From Candidatus Moranbacteria bacterium UBA2206 (GTDB lineage Bacteria > Patescibacteriota > Minisyncoccia > Moranbacterales > UBA2206): a stretch of 17,497 nt of DNA. Position numbers and translations under genes: made by a program. The notes under the pieces are model-generated. The model did not search any database, was not told the origin of the DNA, and saw only the letters and a program-made list of their open reading frames with translations. Positions 1 through 6,343 of this stretch are shown one piece after another (position 1 is the first letter of the stretch; every line of letters begins with the position of its first letter). The DNA lies in contig DCUU01000061.1 of the NCBI GenBank assembly GCA_002328565.1, forward strand, positions 1 to 17,497, read 5' to 3'.

Positions 1-1522
1 ACATCGCAGAAACAGCCTCTTTTTTAAGGGCTGTTTTTCCTTTATTTAAAACAAAAACGAAAGGTTCGAAGGCACTTCTTGGGGATGATGGGACAGTTTT
101 GCTTTCCATGAGCCAACAAAAGGGCTCTTTGAGGCTAAAACTAGCGATTTTTTTGTCTTTGATGACAATGTTCGAAGATATAATTGAGACGACCTCTTTT
201 CGTGTTTCATCTGTCCCATTTTTGAAAATTTTGAAGGCCAATTTTGAAAATTTGGCGATCATTTCCATTTTTTCAATCACATCTTTTCCTTTCTCATAAT
301 TTCTATTAATGAGGTCTTCAAGCGAAGCTTCTTCATCTTTGTATTTTGCAATTTTATTTTCATAAATTGATTCAGAAATTTTTTCTTCGACAAATTTATC
401 AACCAAAGACTCTTGGAATTTTCTATTTTTTTCTAGAAGTTTTTGATTTCTTCTTCTTTCTTCACTGTAAAAATCAAAATCGGAAGATTCTTTTTCTTTG
501 GTTGCCTTGATTAATAAATCCAAAACTTCGGGATCAAAATCAATTTTTTCCAGTTCTTGTTTTATTTGAATTGCCAAATCTTCTTCTCGCAAATATTTTT
601 GGGAGCATTTTTTGGAGCCTCTTGATTTGGTGCATCGATAATAATTGTGTCCCTTTTTAGTTTCTGCAGTCACGGCCAAACCGCATTCTCCGCAGGTCAA
701 AACTCCTCTGTAAATAAAATCTCTTTTGGTAACATTGTGGTGTGCTTTAGGGAAAAGAATCGCTTGAACATTGTCAAAAAGTTTTTTGGAAATGATTGGG
801 GCATGAATTCCTTTATGGAGTTCTCCTTTCCACAAAAACCAGCCAAAATACATGGGGCTTGTGAGAATTCTATAGAGAACTGAACTTGAAATATTCTTTT
901 TGTTTTTGCTTTTCATTCCTTCTTTGCTGATTTTTTCTGCAAGGCTTCTGGTCGAATGAAATCCAGTTGCATAAAGTTGAAAAATCCTTTTGATGTAGTG
1001 CCAATTTTTTCTGTCCAGTTTGATTTTTTTACTTCGGAGGTCTCTGACATAGCCAATCGGCAGGGAACTGCTTGGATATTCTCCTCGTCGGACTTTTTCA
1101 TTCAATCCTCTTTTGACATTTTTGCTGAGGTCCCTGATGTATTGATTTGCCATGGAAAATTCAATGCTTGCAATGACAACATTGTCTTCCGAGTCATAAT
1201 TTTGATTTGAAGTTTTGATTTGTTTGATGGTTTCGCCTTGGAGAAGCCATCTGATTGTGCCTTCATCAACAGGATTTCTTGCGAGGCGGTCAATTTTCCA
1301 ACAAAGAATTCCATCGGCTTTTCCTTTTTCAAGAAACTTAACCATATCATTAAAAACAGGTCTGCCGGGAGCTTTGGCAGACTTCGATTCTTGGAAAATT
1401 TTGACTACATCAAGATTTTCTTTCTCGGCAATTTTTTGCATTTCAATAATTTGAGATTGAATTGAAAGCGCTTGGCGTTCTTCACTTTCGCTTGATTTTC
1501 TCGCATAAATAACATATTTCAT
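1..1522 (-). CDS. Serine recombinase, 3' end beyond window
   Basis: A single open frame of 507 codons runs from an ATG at 1522 to the window edge without a stop, so the protein is cut by the window and not visibly broken. It would catalyse site-specific DNA strand exchange for integration, excision or resolution. The N-terminus reads YARKSSE, with Ser10 as the likely nucleophile of the resolvase domain, followed by an IDRLARN motif. A recombinase domain follows at roughly residues 160-265, then a zinc ribbon with Cys277, Cys280, Cys297 and Cys306, then a charged, probably coiled-coil region. This is the architecture of large serine recombinases. The start is fixed by an in-frame stop three codons upstream, and the ATG overlaps the TGA of a small upstream ORF. 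The last visible codons pass through a hairpin and encode a Lys-rich tail ending KTALKKEAVSAM, which recurs near 15.65 kb. Family call is firm; substrate is unknown. Confidence 0.93.
   Translation of the reverse strand, partial: MKYVIYARKSSESEERQALSIQSQIIEMQKIAEKENLDVVKIFQESKSAKAPGRPVFNDMVKFLEKGKADGILCWKIDRLARNPVDEGTIRWLLQGETIKQIKTSNQNYDSEDNVVIASIEFSMANQYIRDLSKNVKRGLNEKVRRGEYPSSSLPIGYVRDLRSKKIKLDRKNWHYIKRIFQLYATGFHSTRSLAEKISKEGMKSKNKKNISSSVLYRILTSPMYFGWFLWKGELHKGIHAPIISKKLFDNVQAILFPKAHHNVTKRDFIYRGVLTCGECGLAVTAETKKGHNYYRCTKSRGSKKCSQKYLREEDLAIQIKQELEKIDFDPEVLDLLIKATKEKESSDFDFYSEERRRNQKLLEKNRKFQESLVDKFVEEKISESIYENKIAKYKDEEASLEDLINRNYEKGKDVIEKMEMIAKFSKLAFKIFKNGTDETRKEVVSIISSNIVIKDKKIASFSLKEPFCWLMESKTVPSSPRSAFEPFVFVLNKGKTALKKEAVSAM
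9..37. terminator. Hairpin at recombinase 3' end
   Basis: AAACAGCC (10-17) pairs with GGCTGTTT (29-36) around an 11-nt loop, followed on the plus strand by a T-rich run. It looks like an intrinsic terminator for something entering from the left on the plus strand, yet it lies inside the open recombinase frame on the minus strand. A near copy is at 15640-15670. Confidence 0.5.
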
Positions 1523-1641
1523 TTGTTTTTATCTTTATTTTTTAAATATTCAAAAAAATCATGCAAAGCGAAAAAGAAAATCATTCCAAAAAGGATCACG
1601 AAAAGATGCAAATCTGCTGAAGAAGAATCAAAATATTCCAT
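1519..1641 (-). CDS. Small membrane protein coupled to the recombinase
   Basis: This 40-residue ORF starts at an ATG at 1641. It has a strongly hydrophobic stretch (LHLFVILFGMIFFFAL) followed by a charged tail (FFEYLKNKDKNK), so it would be a single-pass membrane peptide. Its TGA stop overlaps the recombinase ATG (ATGA), which is the usual sign of translational coupling. A GTG at 1701 in the same frame would extend it to 60 residues, but that part falls in the inverted repeats of the upstream spacer, so the ATG is preferred. I do not recognise the family. The main evidence that it is real is the overlap and the clean membrane-segment composition. It could instead be an untranslated leader of the recombinase. 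Confidence 0.45.
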   Translation of the reverse strand: MEYFDSSSADLHLFVILFGMIFFFALHDFFEYLKNKDKNK

Positions 1642-1678
1642 AGCACTATTTTTATTTTTAATGTCCTTTTGGAATACA

Positions 1679-1739
1679 AAAGGACGACCTCGCTTGGACA
1701 CAGATTTTCTCTCGAAAACTGTAGCAAAGGTCGCCCTTT
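1679..1739. repeat. Inverted repeat, 12-bp arms
   Basis: AAAGGACGACCT (1679-1690) is the reverse complement of AGGTCGCCCTTT (1728-1739) with one mismatch. It lies directly upstream of the recombinase and its small ORF, interleaved with the next repeat. It could be a recombinase binding or crossover site, or a structured leader. Confidence 0.75.
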
Positions 1740-1796
1740 AACTGAAGCAATAGCTTTTCGCTATTACTCCGTTTTCGAGATATTTATCTGTGTCCA
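1695..1796. repeat. Interleaved inverted repeat with inner hairpin
   Basis: Two blocks are mirrored: TGGACACAGAT (1695-1705) with ATCTGTGTCCA (1786-1796), and TCTCGAAAAC (1710-1719) with GTTTTCGAGA (1771-1780). Between them is a perfect 6-bp hairpin, AATAGC/GCTATT (1749-1754, 1760-1765). The left arm sits inside the loop of the 1679-1739 repeat, so the two structures overlap and could be alternative folds. Confidence 0.75.
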
Positions 1797-1850
1797 TTAA
1801 TAATTTAACACATTTCAAAAAATATTTCCAGTTCTTTTTAAATAAGGAAC

Positions 1851-2046
1851 GCAAAAGATTTTTAATAATTAGCGGAGCGAAAAGAACAAGTCGATTTTGT
1901 CTTTTGGAAAAGAAATATTGAATAAAAGCAAGACAATGAAATTTTTGGAAAATTTCCAAAAATTCCACTACCTGCTTTTACTTTCTATAATTTCCAAAAA
2001 ACAAATCCGACATCTTCTTTTCTTTTTTTATATGAAAATCTTTTGC
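1851..2046. repeat. Long imperfect inverted repeat centred near 1952
   Basis: The centre is a perfect 12-bp pair (1940-1951 with 1953-1964). Moving outward, matched blocks stay in register: TAAAAGCA (1923-1930) with TGCTTTTA (1973-1980), TTTTGGAAA near 1902 with TTTCCAAAAA at 1991-2000, about 10 of 13 positions around 1888-1900 with 2001-2013, and GCAAAAGATTTT (1851-1862) with GAAAATCTTTTGC (2034-2046). The transcript of either strand could form a long interrupted hairpin. Confidence 0.7.
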
Positions 2047-2057
2047 TGGCTTTCAAA

Positions 2058-2083
2058 TGAGAGAAAACCAAGGTTTTCTCTCA
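2058..2083. repeat. Near-perfect palindrome, 12-bp arms
   Basis: TGAGAGAAAACC (2058-2069) pairs with GGTTTTCTCTCA (2072-2083) around a 2-nt centre (AA). It lies between two larger inverted repeats. No T-run adjoins it, so it is not an obvious terminator; a protein-binding palindrome or recombination site is possible. Confidence 0.8.
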
Positions 2084-2103
2084 AACTCTCTTTCCTCAAG
2101 GAA

Positions 2104-2396
2104 GGCAAATTTGAACGCAAGGGGTCAAGCTTCGGAAAGATTTCGGATAAGGGATTTTTCAAGTTTTTCTTGCTGAAAAATTTTTCTGACAACAAACGAA
2201 AAAACAATAAATAAATCCGAAAGCTTCCTCTCGCTCACCCTCGCACAACCAAGATTTTGCAACGTTCCTCTTTTTTGTTCCAAAGTTTTCTCATTTTTTG
2301 TTTTCGGGTCCCCCGACCCCAAAACCAAAAAATGGAAACCTTTGACAAAAAACGGAACATCGCAAGAATCTGGGTTGTGCAACATTCAAATTTGCC
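2104..2396. repeat. Multi-branch inverted-repeat structure
   Basis: Outer arms GGCAAATTTGAA (2104-2115) and TTCAAATTTGCC (2385-2396) are perfectly complementary. They enclose two further structures. One is a sub-domain at 2127-2226 closed by AAGCTT/AAGCTT and TTTCGGAT/ATCCGAAA (2141-2148, 2215-2222), with an inner ATTTTTC/GAAAAAT stem (2154-2160, 2175-2181). The other is the long hairpin at 2243-2380. Together they can be drawn as a closed multi-helix fold of about 290 nt. Confidence 0.65.
2243..2380. repeat. Long hairpin, arms of about 66 bases
   Basis: The arm at 2243-2310 and the arm at 2315-2380 are reverse complements over nearly their whole length with scattered mismatches and 1-2 nt bulges. 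The tip is GGGTC-cccc-GACCC (2306-2310, 2315-2319) and the base is GCACAACC/GGTTGTGC. The arms have drifted apart while still pairing, which resembles an old MITE-like element or a conserved RNA stem. No target-site duplication was recognised. Confidence 0.8.
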
Positions 2397-2422
2397 TTTT
2401 TCTTATTCACCTCAACCCCCAA

Positions 2423-2448
2423 CCCCCTTCTCCTCAAGGAGAAGGGGG
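2423..2448. repeat. GC-rich perfect hairpin
   Basis: CCCCCTTCTCC (2423-2433) pairs perfectly with GGAGAAGGGGG (2438-2448) around a TCAA loop. This type of C-rich/G-rich hairpin is a common short dispersed repeat in bacterial spacers, and similar elements occur at 15746-15843. Confidence 0.8.
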
Positions 2449-2699
2449 CAAGAAATTATTCCGCCAGTGCATTTTTTGAATTTCAAGGTCCTAATTTGCC
2501 CTCAGGGACGTTTTTCAATTCTCGACTGCTCAATTCTCATAACCGACCATAAAAAATTGATAGAGATAATTTTTAAACTCCTAGGACATATTCTGGAATT
2601 AAGTTTTTGAAAATTTTTCTTAGTAATTTCTTATAGTCTTATCTGTAAGGTTATTTTTTCAAGAAAGAACAGATTTTTATTTTTGGCATTGTAGAAAGG

Positions 2700-2800
2700 A
2701 AGCTCTTCTGATTTTTTTTAAAATCTAGCTAGCAAGAAAGCAATTTAAAGAAATTCTAGAGGGTAATTAATTAACTTTCTTGCTAGGTTTGAAAGAGCTT
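2700..2800. repeat. Nested perfect inverted repeats downstream of the Cys-rich gene
   Basis: Outer arms AAGCTCTT (2700-2707) and AAGAGCTT (2793-2800) enclose perfect 12-bp arms CTAGCAAGAAAG (2729-2740) and CTTTCTTGCTAG (2775-2786). The tip contains the palindrome TAATTAATTA. It lies just after the stop of the minus-strand gene at 2826, so it may be its transcript 3' end, but there is no clear T-run and the stems are widely spaced. Confidence 0.7.
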
Positions 2801-2825
2801 AGAAAAGAAAGGCTAGCTTTCTTAC

Positions 2826-3290
2826 TTACCTTTCTTTTTTGGTTCTTTTTTCTTTATGAAAAAGAATCTCTTTAACTGCTTCATCTACAATCTCATTTTT
2901 GCCATACATTTTTCGCAACAGCTTTGAAACAATTTGATTTTTGAAATAGTGGTTAATTGCTGGGCAATTAACAAAATCAGCACAAAAACAACGACTGCTT
3001 TCTCCCTTGACACATCCTTCTGTTTTGGAGCAATCCCATTTTTCATCAGCCATATTAACCCAAGGACATTCTTTTCCTTGTAAAATCTCATTGATCATCT
3101 CCGCCAAAGAAATGTTTTTGATCCGCTTAGCTAATCTGGCATACATATCCTTGCAACACTTCTTGACGATTTGTCGAGCAGCTTCTTTTTCGATATTAGT
3201 AAGACTTTTTTCTTCCTCCTTCTTGGCTTCGATAAAAGCCTTTTTTTGAGAGTCTGATTTTTTAATTGTGTCTTCGGTTGTTAATTTCAT
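2826..3290 (-). CDS. Cys-rich small protein of unknown function
   Basis: This is a 154-residue soluble protein with the start placed at an ATG at 3290. A GTG at 3350 would add 20 residues. The first third is a charged Lys/Glu helix, and the C-terminus is basic (KEKRTKKER). The middle has a vicinal CC pair and then a cluster of six cysteines within about 35 residues (spacing C-x11-C-x5-C-x7-C-x-C-x5-C), which suggests bound zinc or an iron-sulfur centre. There is no signal peptide or membrane segment. It lies downstream of the short ORF at 3363-3551 on the same strand, probably in one transcript, and is followed by the nested inverted repeats at 2700-2800. I do not recognise the family. The coding call rests on frame length and coherent composition. 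Confidence 0.7.
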   Translation of the reverse strand: MKLTTEDTIKKSDSQKKAFIEAKKEEEKSLTNIEKEAARQIVKKCCKDMYARLAKRIKNISLAEMINEILQGKECPWVNMADEKWDCSKTEGCVKGESSRCFCADFVNCPAINHYFKNQIVSKLLRKMYGKNEIVDEAVKEILFHKEKRTKKER

Positions 3291-3362
3291 AAATTTTAAA
3301 TTTAGATTGTTAATATAGAGTGCACCTTTAAACAACTTTTTTATTTTCACATAATTTTGAAT

Positions 3363-3551
3363 TTAATGATTAATATTGAAATGCTTCGAAGCCTTTTTCT
3401 TCTCCTCAAGGGATTTCACCGCAACCACTCCCAATCTTGCCAATTGATCCAAAATGATTTCAGCCTCATCGTCAGAAATTTCTCTGCCAGATTTCTTTTC
3501 CATGACAATCTTGCATTGATTGATTAAATTTTGGGAATAAGTCTGAGTCAA
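3363..3551 (-). CDS. Short hypothetical protein
   Basis: This is a 62-residue ORF using TTG at 3551; an in-frame stop lies just upstream, so no longer start is possible. An internal ATG at 3503 would give a 46-residue protein. The segment SGREISDDEAEIILDQLARL looks like an amphipathic helical pair, followed by a Lys-rich C-terminus. There is no membrane segment. It ends 73 nt upstream of the preferred ATG of the Cys-rich gene on the same strand, so the two may be co-transcribed. The strong terminator at 3593-3620 separates it from the gene further upstream. I do not recognise the family; short helical proteins of this kind are common near mobile elements. Confidence 0.55.
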   Translation of the reverse strand: MTQTYSQNLINQCKIVMEKKSGREISDDEAEIILDQLARLGVVAVKSLEEKKKASKHFNINH

Positions 3552-3592
3552 TTTCTTTGCTTAATTATTTATGTTCATAGTTTATCAATCAA

Positions 3593-3620
3593 AAACGTCG
3601 CATTTTTTAATGCGACGTTT
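3593..3620 (-). terminator. Intrinsic terminator
   Basis: A perfect 12-bp stem (3593-3604 with 3609-3620, core AACGTCGCA/TGCGACGTT) has a TTTT loop on the plus strand. Read on the minus strand the stem is followed by a run of T. It lies 42 nt beyond the stop of the 323-residue gene and should end that transcript. Confidence 0.85.
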
Positions 3621-3662
3621 AGGGAGACACTTTTGTTTTATTTAAAAGATTTTGCTTCTTTA

Positions 3663-4634
3663 TTAGCTTCTATTTTTTACTCTTTCGATGCTTTTATTAT
3701 GTTTTAATCTTGATTTCTCGCATTGCTCATCATAACAATATTGTTTATCAGCATGACTCTTGGGGAGAAAAAATTTTCCACAATGTTCACAAATAAAAAT
3801 ACCTTGCGATCGATAAATGTCATGATAAAGTTCCAAACAACACAGAGCAAAATGACCATAAACTCGATAAGATTTTACAAGTGAAACATCTTTTCTTTTT
3901 AAATTATCCGATCCAGCAATTTTTTCTAAATCCCTTTTGTCTTTTCCACTGTTGATTATTTTGTCCCAGATATAACTTTTTTTATTAACTAAAAAAGTAC
4001 TTGTGTTTTCCAGTTCTTTATTAAGCCATTGGATTTTATTATATGGAAGGTCTTTTTTGGATATATTTTTTTCTAGCTCTTCCTTTTTCCCCCAAATAAA
4101 GTCTATGTTTATTTTTTTAATCTCGTTGACCACTTTTTGAACTTGCTCAGTGCTTTTTTTACATTTTTTATATCCTCTACCTGAAACAAAAATTGGAGAA
4201 TTTTTATATCCTGCTTTTTTGTAAAGTTTGAGCAATTTTTCTGATTCTTCAATTGAAGGGAAAGCACAAAAATTCTTGAATAATATTGAATTTGCCAAAT
4301 CTTCCTTATTTTTTAATCGGACAAATTCTAAATACAATCTTTCTGGAAAGTCTCCTCCAAAATCAAAGTCATTGTCATATCTTCGTCCCTTTCTATCTAT
4401 GAATTCGGATTTGAATTTTTGAATATAATTAATTTTTTGTTTTTTCCTGCTGAAGCTTGTGAGACCTCCATCATTTGTTAAATAAGTTTCTTTAATTGGA
4501 TTTTTTGTATTTTCCCATAAATTAAAAGACTGATCAATAAATAATTGTAATTGTTGCCTTGAAAACAAAAAGCAATCATTTGAAATTGTCACAAGCTGAA
4601 CGTGTCTTTTGATTGATCTGCCAAAATTTTCCAT
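3663..4634 (-). CDS. Protein with C-terminal Cys4 (CGNR-like) zinc finger
   Basis: This 323-residue soluble protein is transcribed divergently from the restriction operon. The recognisable part is the C-terminus: CEHCGKFF ending in QYCYDEQCEKSR, with Cys282, Cys285, Cys300 and Cys305 (CxxC-x14-CxxxxC) followed by a basic tail. This resembles the zinc finger of CGNR/ABATE-type proteins, which are thought to bind nucleic acid. The first 280 residues are mixed alpha/beta, rich in Lys and aromatic residues, and match nothing I can name. The start is supported by an AAGGA Shine-Dalgarno 8 nt before the ATG, and the gene ends in a strong terminator. Its leader contains a perfect 14-bp palindrome that also overlaps the predicted hsdM promoter, so it could regulate itself and the operon. 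That role is inference; a defence accessory function is equally possible. Confidence 0.8.
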   Translation of the reverse strand: MENFGRSIKRHVQLVTISNDCFLFSRQQLQLFIDQSFNLWENTKNPIKETYLTNDGGLTSFSRKKQKINYIQKFKSEFIDRKGRRYDNDFDFGGDFPERLYLEFVRLKNKEDLANSILFKNFCAFPSIEESEKLLKLYKKAGYKNSPIFVSGRGYKKCKKSTEQVQKVVNEIKKINIDFIWGKKEELEKNISKKDLPYNKIQWLNKELENTSTFLVNKKSYIWDKIINSGKDKRDLEKIAGSDNLKRKDVSLVKSYRVYGHFALCCLELYHDIYRSQGIFICEHCGKFFLPKSHADKQYCYDEQCEKSRLKHNKSIERVKNRS

Positions 4635-4645
4635 CTCTCTTTTCC

Positions 4646-4692
4646 TTGAGTAATTAATTACTTAGTGATAACATAAATATATAATAAAAATC
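4646..4692. promoter_or_regulatory. Divergent promoter region with 14-bp palindrome
   Basis: AGTAATTAATTACT (4649-4662) is a perfect palindrome. On the plus strand TTACTT (4658-4663), a 16-nt spacer and TATAAT (4680-4685) make a plausible promoter for hsdM, with the palindrome covering the -35. On the minus strand the palindrome falls between an AT-rich promoter-like stretch and the Shine-Dalgarno of the zinc-finger gene. A repressor bound here could control both directions. A diverged copy of the whole block lies at 15680-15721. Confidence 0.55.
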
Positions 4693-4762
4693 GTAAAGAG
4701 GGAATTTTTAAATTTAGTAAAATAAACTAACTTCTTTATTTCTTCAAAGTTAATGCAAAAAT

Positions 4763-6337
4763 ATGACGAACTTAAACAAAAATGCTAAAGAACAAGAACG
4801 AGCTGAACTTCATCGTGCTATTTGGCAGATTGCCAATGATTTAAGAGGCAGTGTTGATGGCTGGGATTTTAAGCAGTATGTTCTTGGAATACTTTTTTAT
4901 CGTTTTATCAGTGAAAATCTTACCAACTATATCAATGCTGATGAACGACGCACTGGAAGCAAAGATTTTGATTACGCTTCGCTTACTGACAAAGAAGCTG
5001 AATTTGGACGATCCGACACCATAAAAGAAAAAGGCTTCTATATTTTGCCAAGTGAACTTTTTGTAAACGTTCGTAAGAATGCTCGCAATGATGAGAATCT
5101 GAATGAAACACTTTCTAAAATTTTTGATAATATCGAAAATTCTGCTAAAGGTTTTGATAGCGAAGATGATTTAAAAGGATTGTTTGATGATATCGATGTG
5201 AACTCCAACAAACTCGGAAGTACTGTTGAAAAAAGAAACCAAAGACTTGCAAAACTCATAGAATCAATCGGCGGTCTTCGTCTTGGTAATTATAGCGACA
5301 ACACCATTGATGCTTTTGGTGACGCCTATGAATATTTGATGTCAATGTATGCCTCAAGTGCAGGCAAGTCTGGTGGTGAATTCTATACTCCCCAAGAAGT
5401 CAGCGAGCTTCTGGCGGAAATAACCACTGTTGGAAAAAAAGAAGTAAACAAAGTCTATGATCCTTGTTGCGGGTCGGGTTCTTTGCTTTTGAAGTTTGCC
5501 AAAGTTCTTGGAAAAGAAAATGTCAGGCAAGGTTTTTTTGGTCAAGAAATAAACCTTACCACTTATAATCTTTGCCGAATAAATATGTTTTTGCATGATA
5601 TTAATTATAACAATTTTGATGTTGCTCACGGCGACACCCTCACCGATCCAAAACACTGGGATGACGAACCTTTTGATGCCATTGTTTCTAATCCTCCATA
5701 TTCAATCAAATGGGATGGCGATGCCAATCCTTTAATAATAAATGATCCTCGTTTTTCTCCCGCAGGAGTTTTAGCACCAAAAAGCAAGGCAGATCTAGCC
5801 TTTACCATGCATATGCTTTCTTGGCTCTCAACTAGCGGAACAGCGGCGATTGTTGAATTTCCGGGCGTTCTCTATCGTGGCGGAGCGGAAGCAAAAATCC
5901 GTAAATATTTAGTTGATAACAATTATATAGATACTGTTATCCAACTACCGCCAGATCTTTTCTTTGGCACAACTATTGCCACCTGTGTTGTTATTTTGAA
6001 AAAGAGCAAAAAAGACAATAAAACTTTATTTATAGATGCATCAAAAGAATTTGTGCGAGGGGGAAACAAGAACAAATTAAGCGAAGAAAATCGCAATAAA
6101 ATTCTCGATGCTTTCATTGAACGAAAAGATGCAGAATATTTTGCAAAACTGGTAGACAATAAGTCTATTGCCGAGAATGATTATAATATCGCGGTGTCAA
6201 GCTATGTGGTGGCGAAAGATACGCGAGAGGTGATTGATATAAAAGAGCTGAATGAAAAGATTGAGAAGATTGTGGCAAGACAGAGCGAGCTAAGGACGGC
6301 AATTGATAAAATTGTTGGGGATATTGAAAATAATTAA
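4763..6337 (+). CDS. hsdM: Type I restriction-modification DNA methyltransferase subunit
   Basis: HsdM transfers methyl groups from S-adenosylmethionine to adenine N6 at the site chosen by HsdS, protecting host DNA; it also forms the core of the restriction complex. The 524-residue length is normal for type IC. The N-terminal helical HsdM domain covers about residues 12-170, and the methylase domain begins around GGEFYTP (204-210). The SAM-binding motif DPCCGSGS is at 233-240 and the catalytic NPPY at 310-313. The C-terminus is a coiled-coil-like helix (residues about 490-524) expected to pack against HsdS. It is the first gene of the plus-strand operon, with a plausible -10 (TATAAT) 78 nt upstream but no strong Shine-Dalgarno. 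The next gene begins 6 nt after its stop. Confidence 0.97.
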   Translation: MTNLNKNAKEQERAELHRAIWQIANDLRGSVDGWDFKQYVLGILFYRFISENLTNYINADERRTGSKDFDYASLTDKEAEFGRSDTIKEKGFYILPSELFVNVRKNARNDENLNETLSKIFDNIENSAKGFDSEDDLKGLFDDIDVNSNKLGSTVEKRNQRLAKLIESIGGLRLGNYSDNTIDAFGDAYEYLMSMYASSAGKSGGEFYTPQEVSELLAEITTVGKKEVNKVYDPCCGSGSLLLKFAKVLGKENVRQGFFGQEINLTTYNLCRINMFLHDINYNNFDVAHGDTLTDPKHWDDEPFDAIVSNPPYSIKWDGDANPLIINDPRFSPAGVLAPKSKADLAFTMHMLSWLSTSGTAAIVEFPGVLYRGGAEAKIRKYLVDNNYIDTVIQLPPDLFFGTTIATCVVILKKSKKDNKTLFIDASKEFVRGGNKNKLSEENRNKILDAFIERKDAEYFAKLVDNKSIAENDYNIAVSSYVVAKDTREVIDIKELNEKIEKIVARQSELRTAIDKIVGDIENN

Positions 6338-6343
6338 AAAAGT

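Larger units (their letters stand above)
1702..2825. other. Gene-free spacer rich in inverted repeats
   Basis: I see no convincing gene in this stretch of about 1.1 kb. The ORFs that can be drawn through it are low-complexity (Phe, Lys, Leu, Ser) and follow the arms of inverted repeats. It contains at least six separate inverted-repeat structures, listed individually, and AT-rich filler from about 2460 to 2700. It separates the recombinase unit from the genes at 2826-4634. It may be a structured non-coding RNA, a recombination region, or a pile-up of short non-autonomous repeats. Confidence 0.6.

Noticed and set aside
1738..1968. Minus-strand ORF of 76 residues in the spacer
   Set aside because: It runs through inverted-repeat arms, is dominated by Phe, Lys and Leu, and has no motif. 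Chance reading in AT-rich DNA.
1897..2214. Plus-strand ORF of 105 residues
   Set aside because: It covers two inverted repeats, and its Phe/Lys/Ser composition mirrors the repeat. No support for coding.
2257..2610. Plus-strand ORF of 117 residues, with a minus-strand partner at 2125-2385
   Set aside because: Both are translations of the two arms of the long hairpin, which explains their open frames.
1702..2825. tRNA or rRNA gene in the large spacer
   Set aside because: None of the stems gives a tRNA cloverleaf with a T-arm motif and CCA-proximal stem, and no rRNA landmark was recognised.
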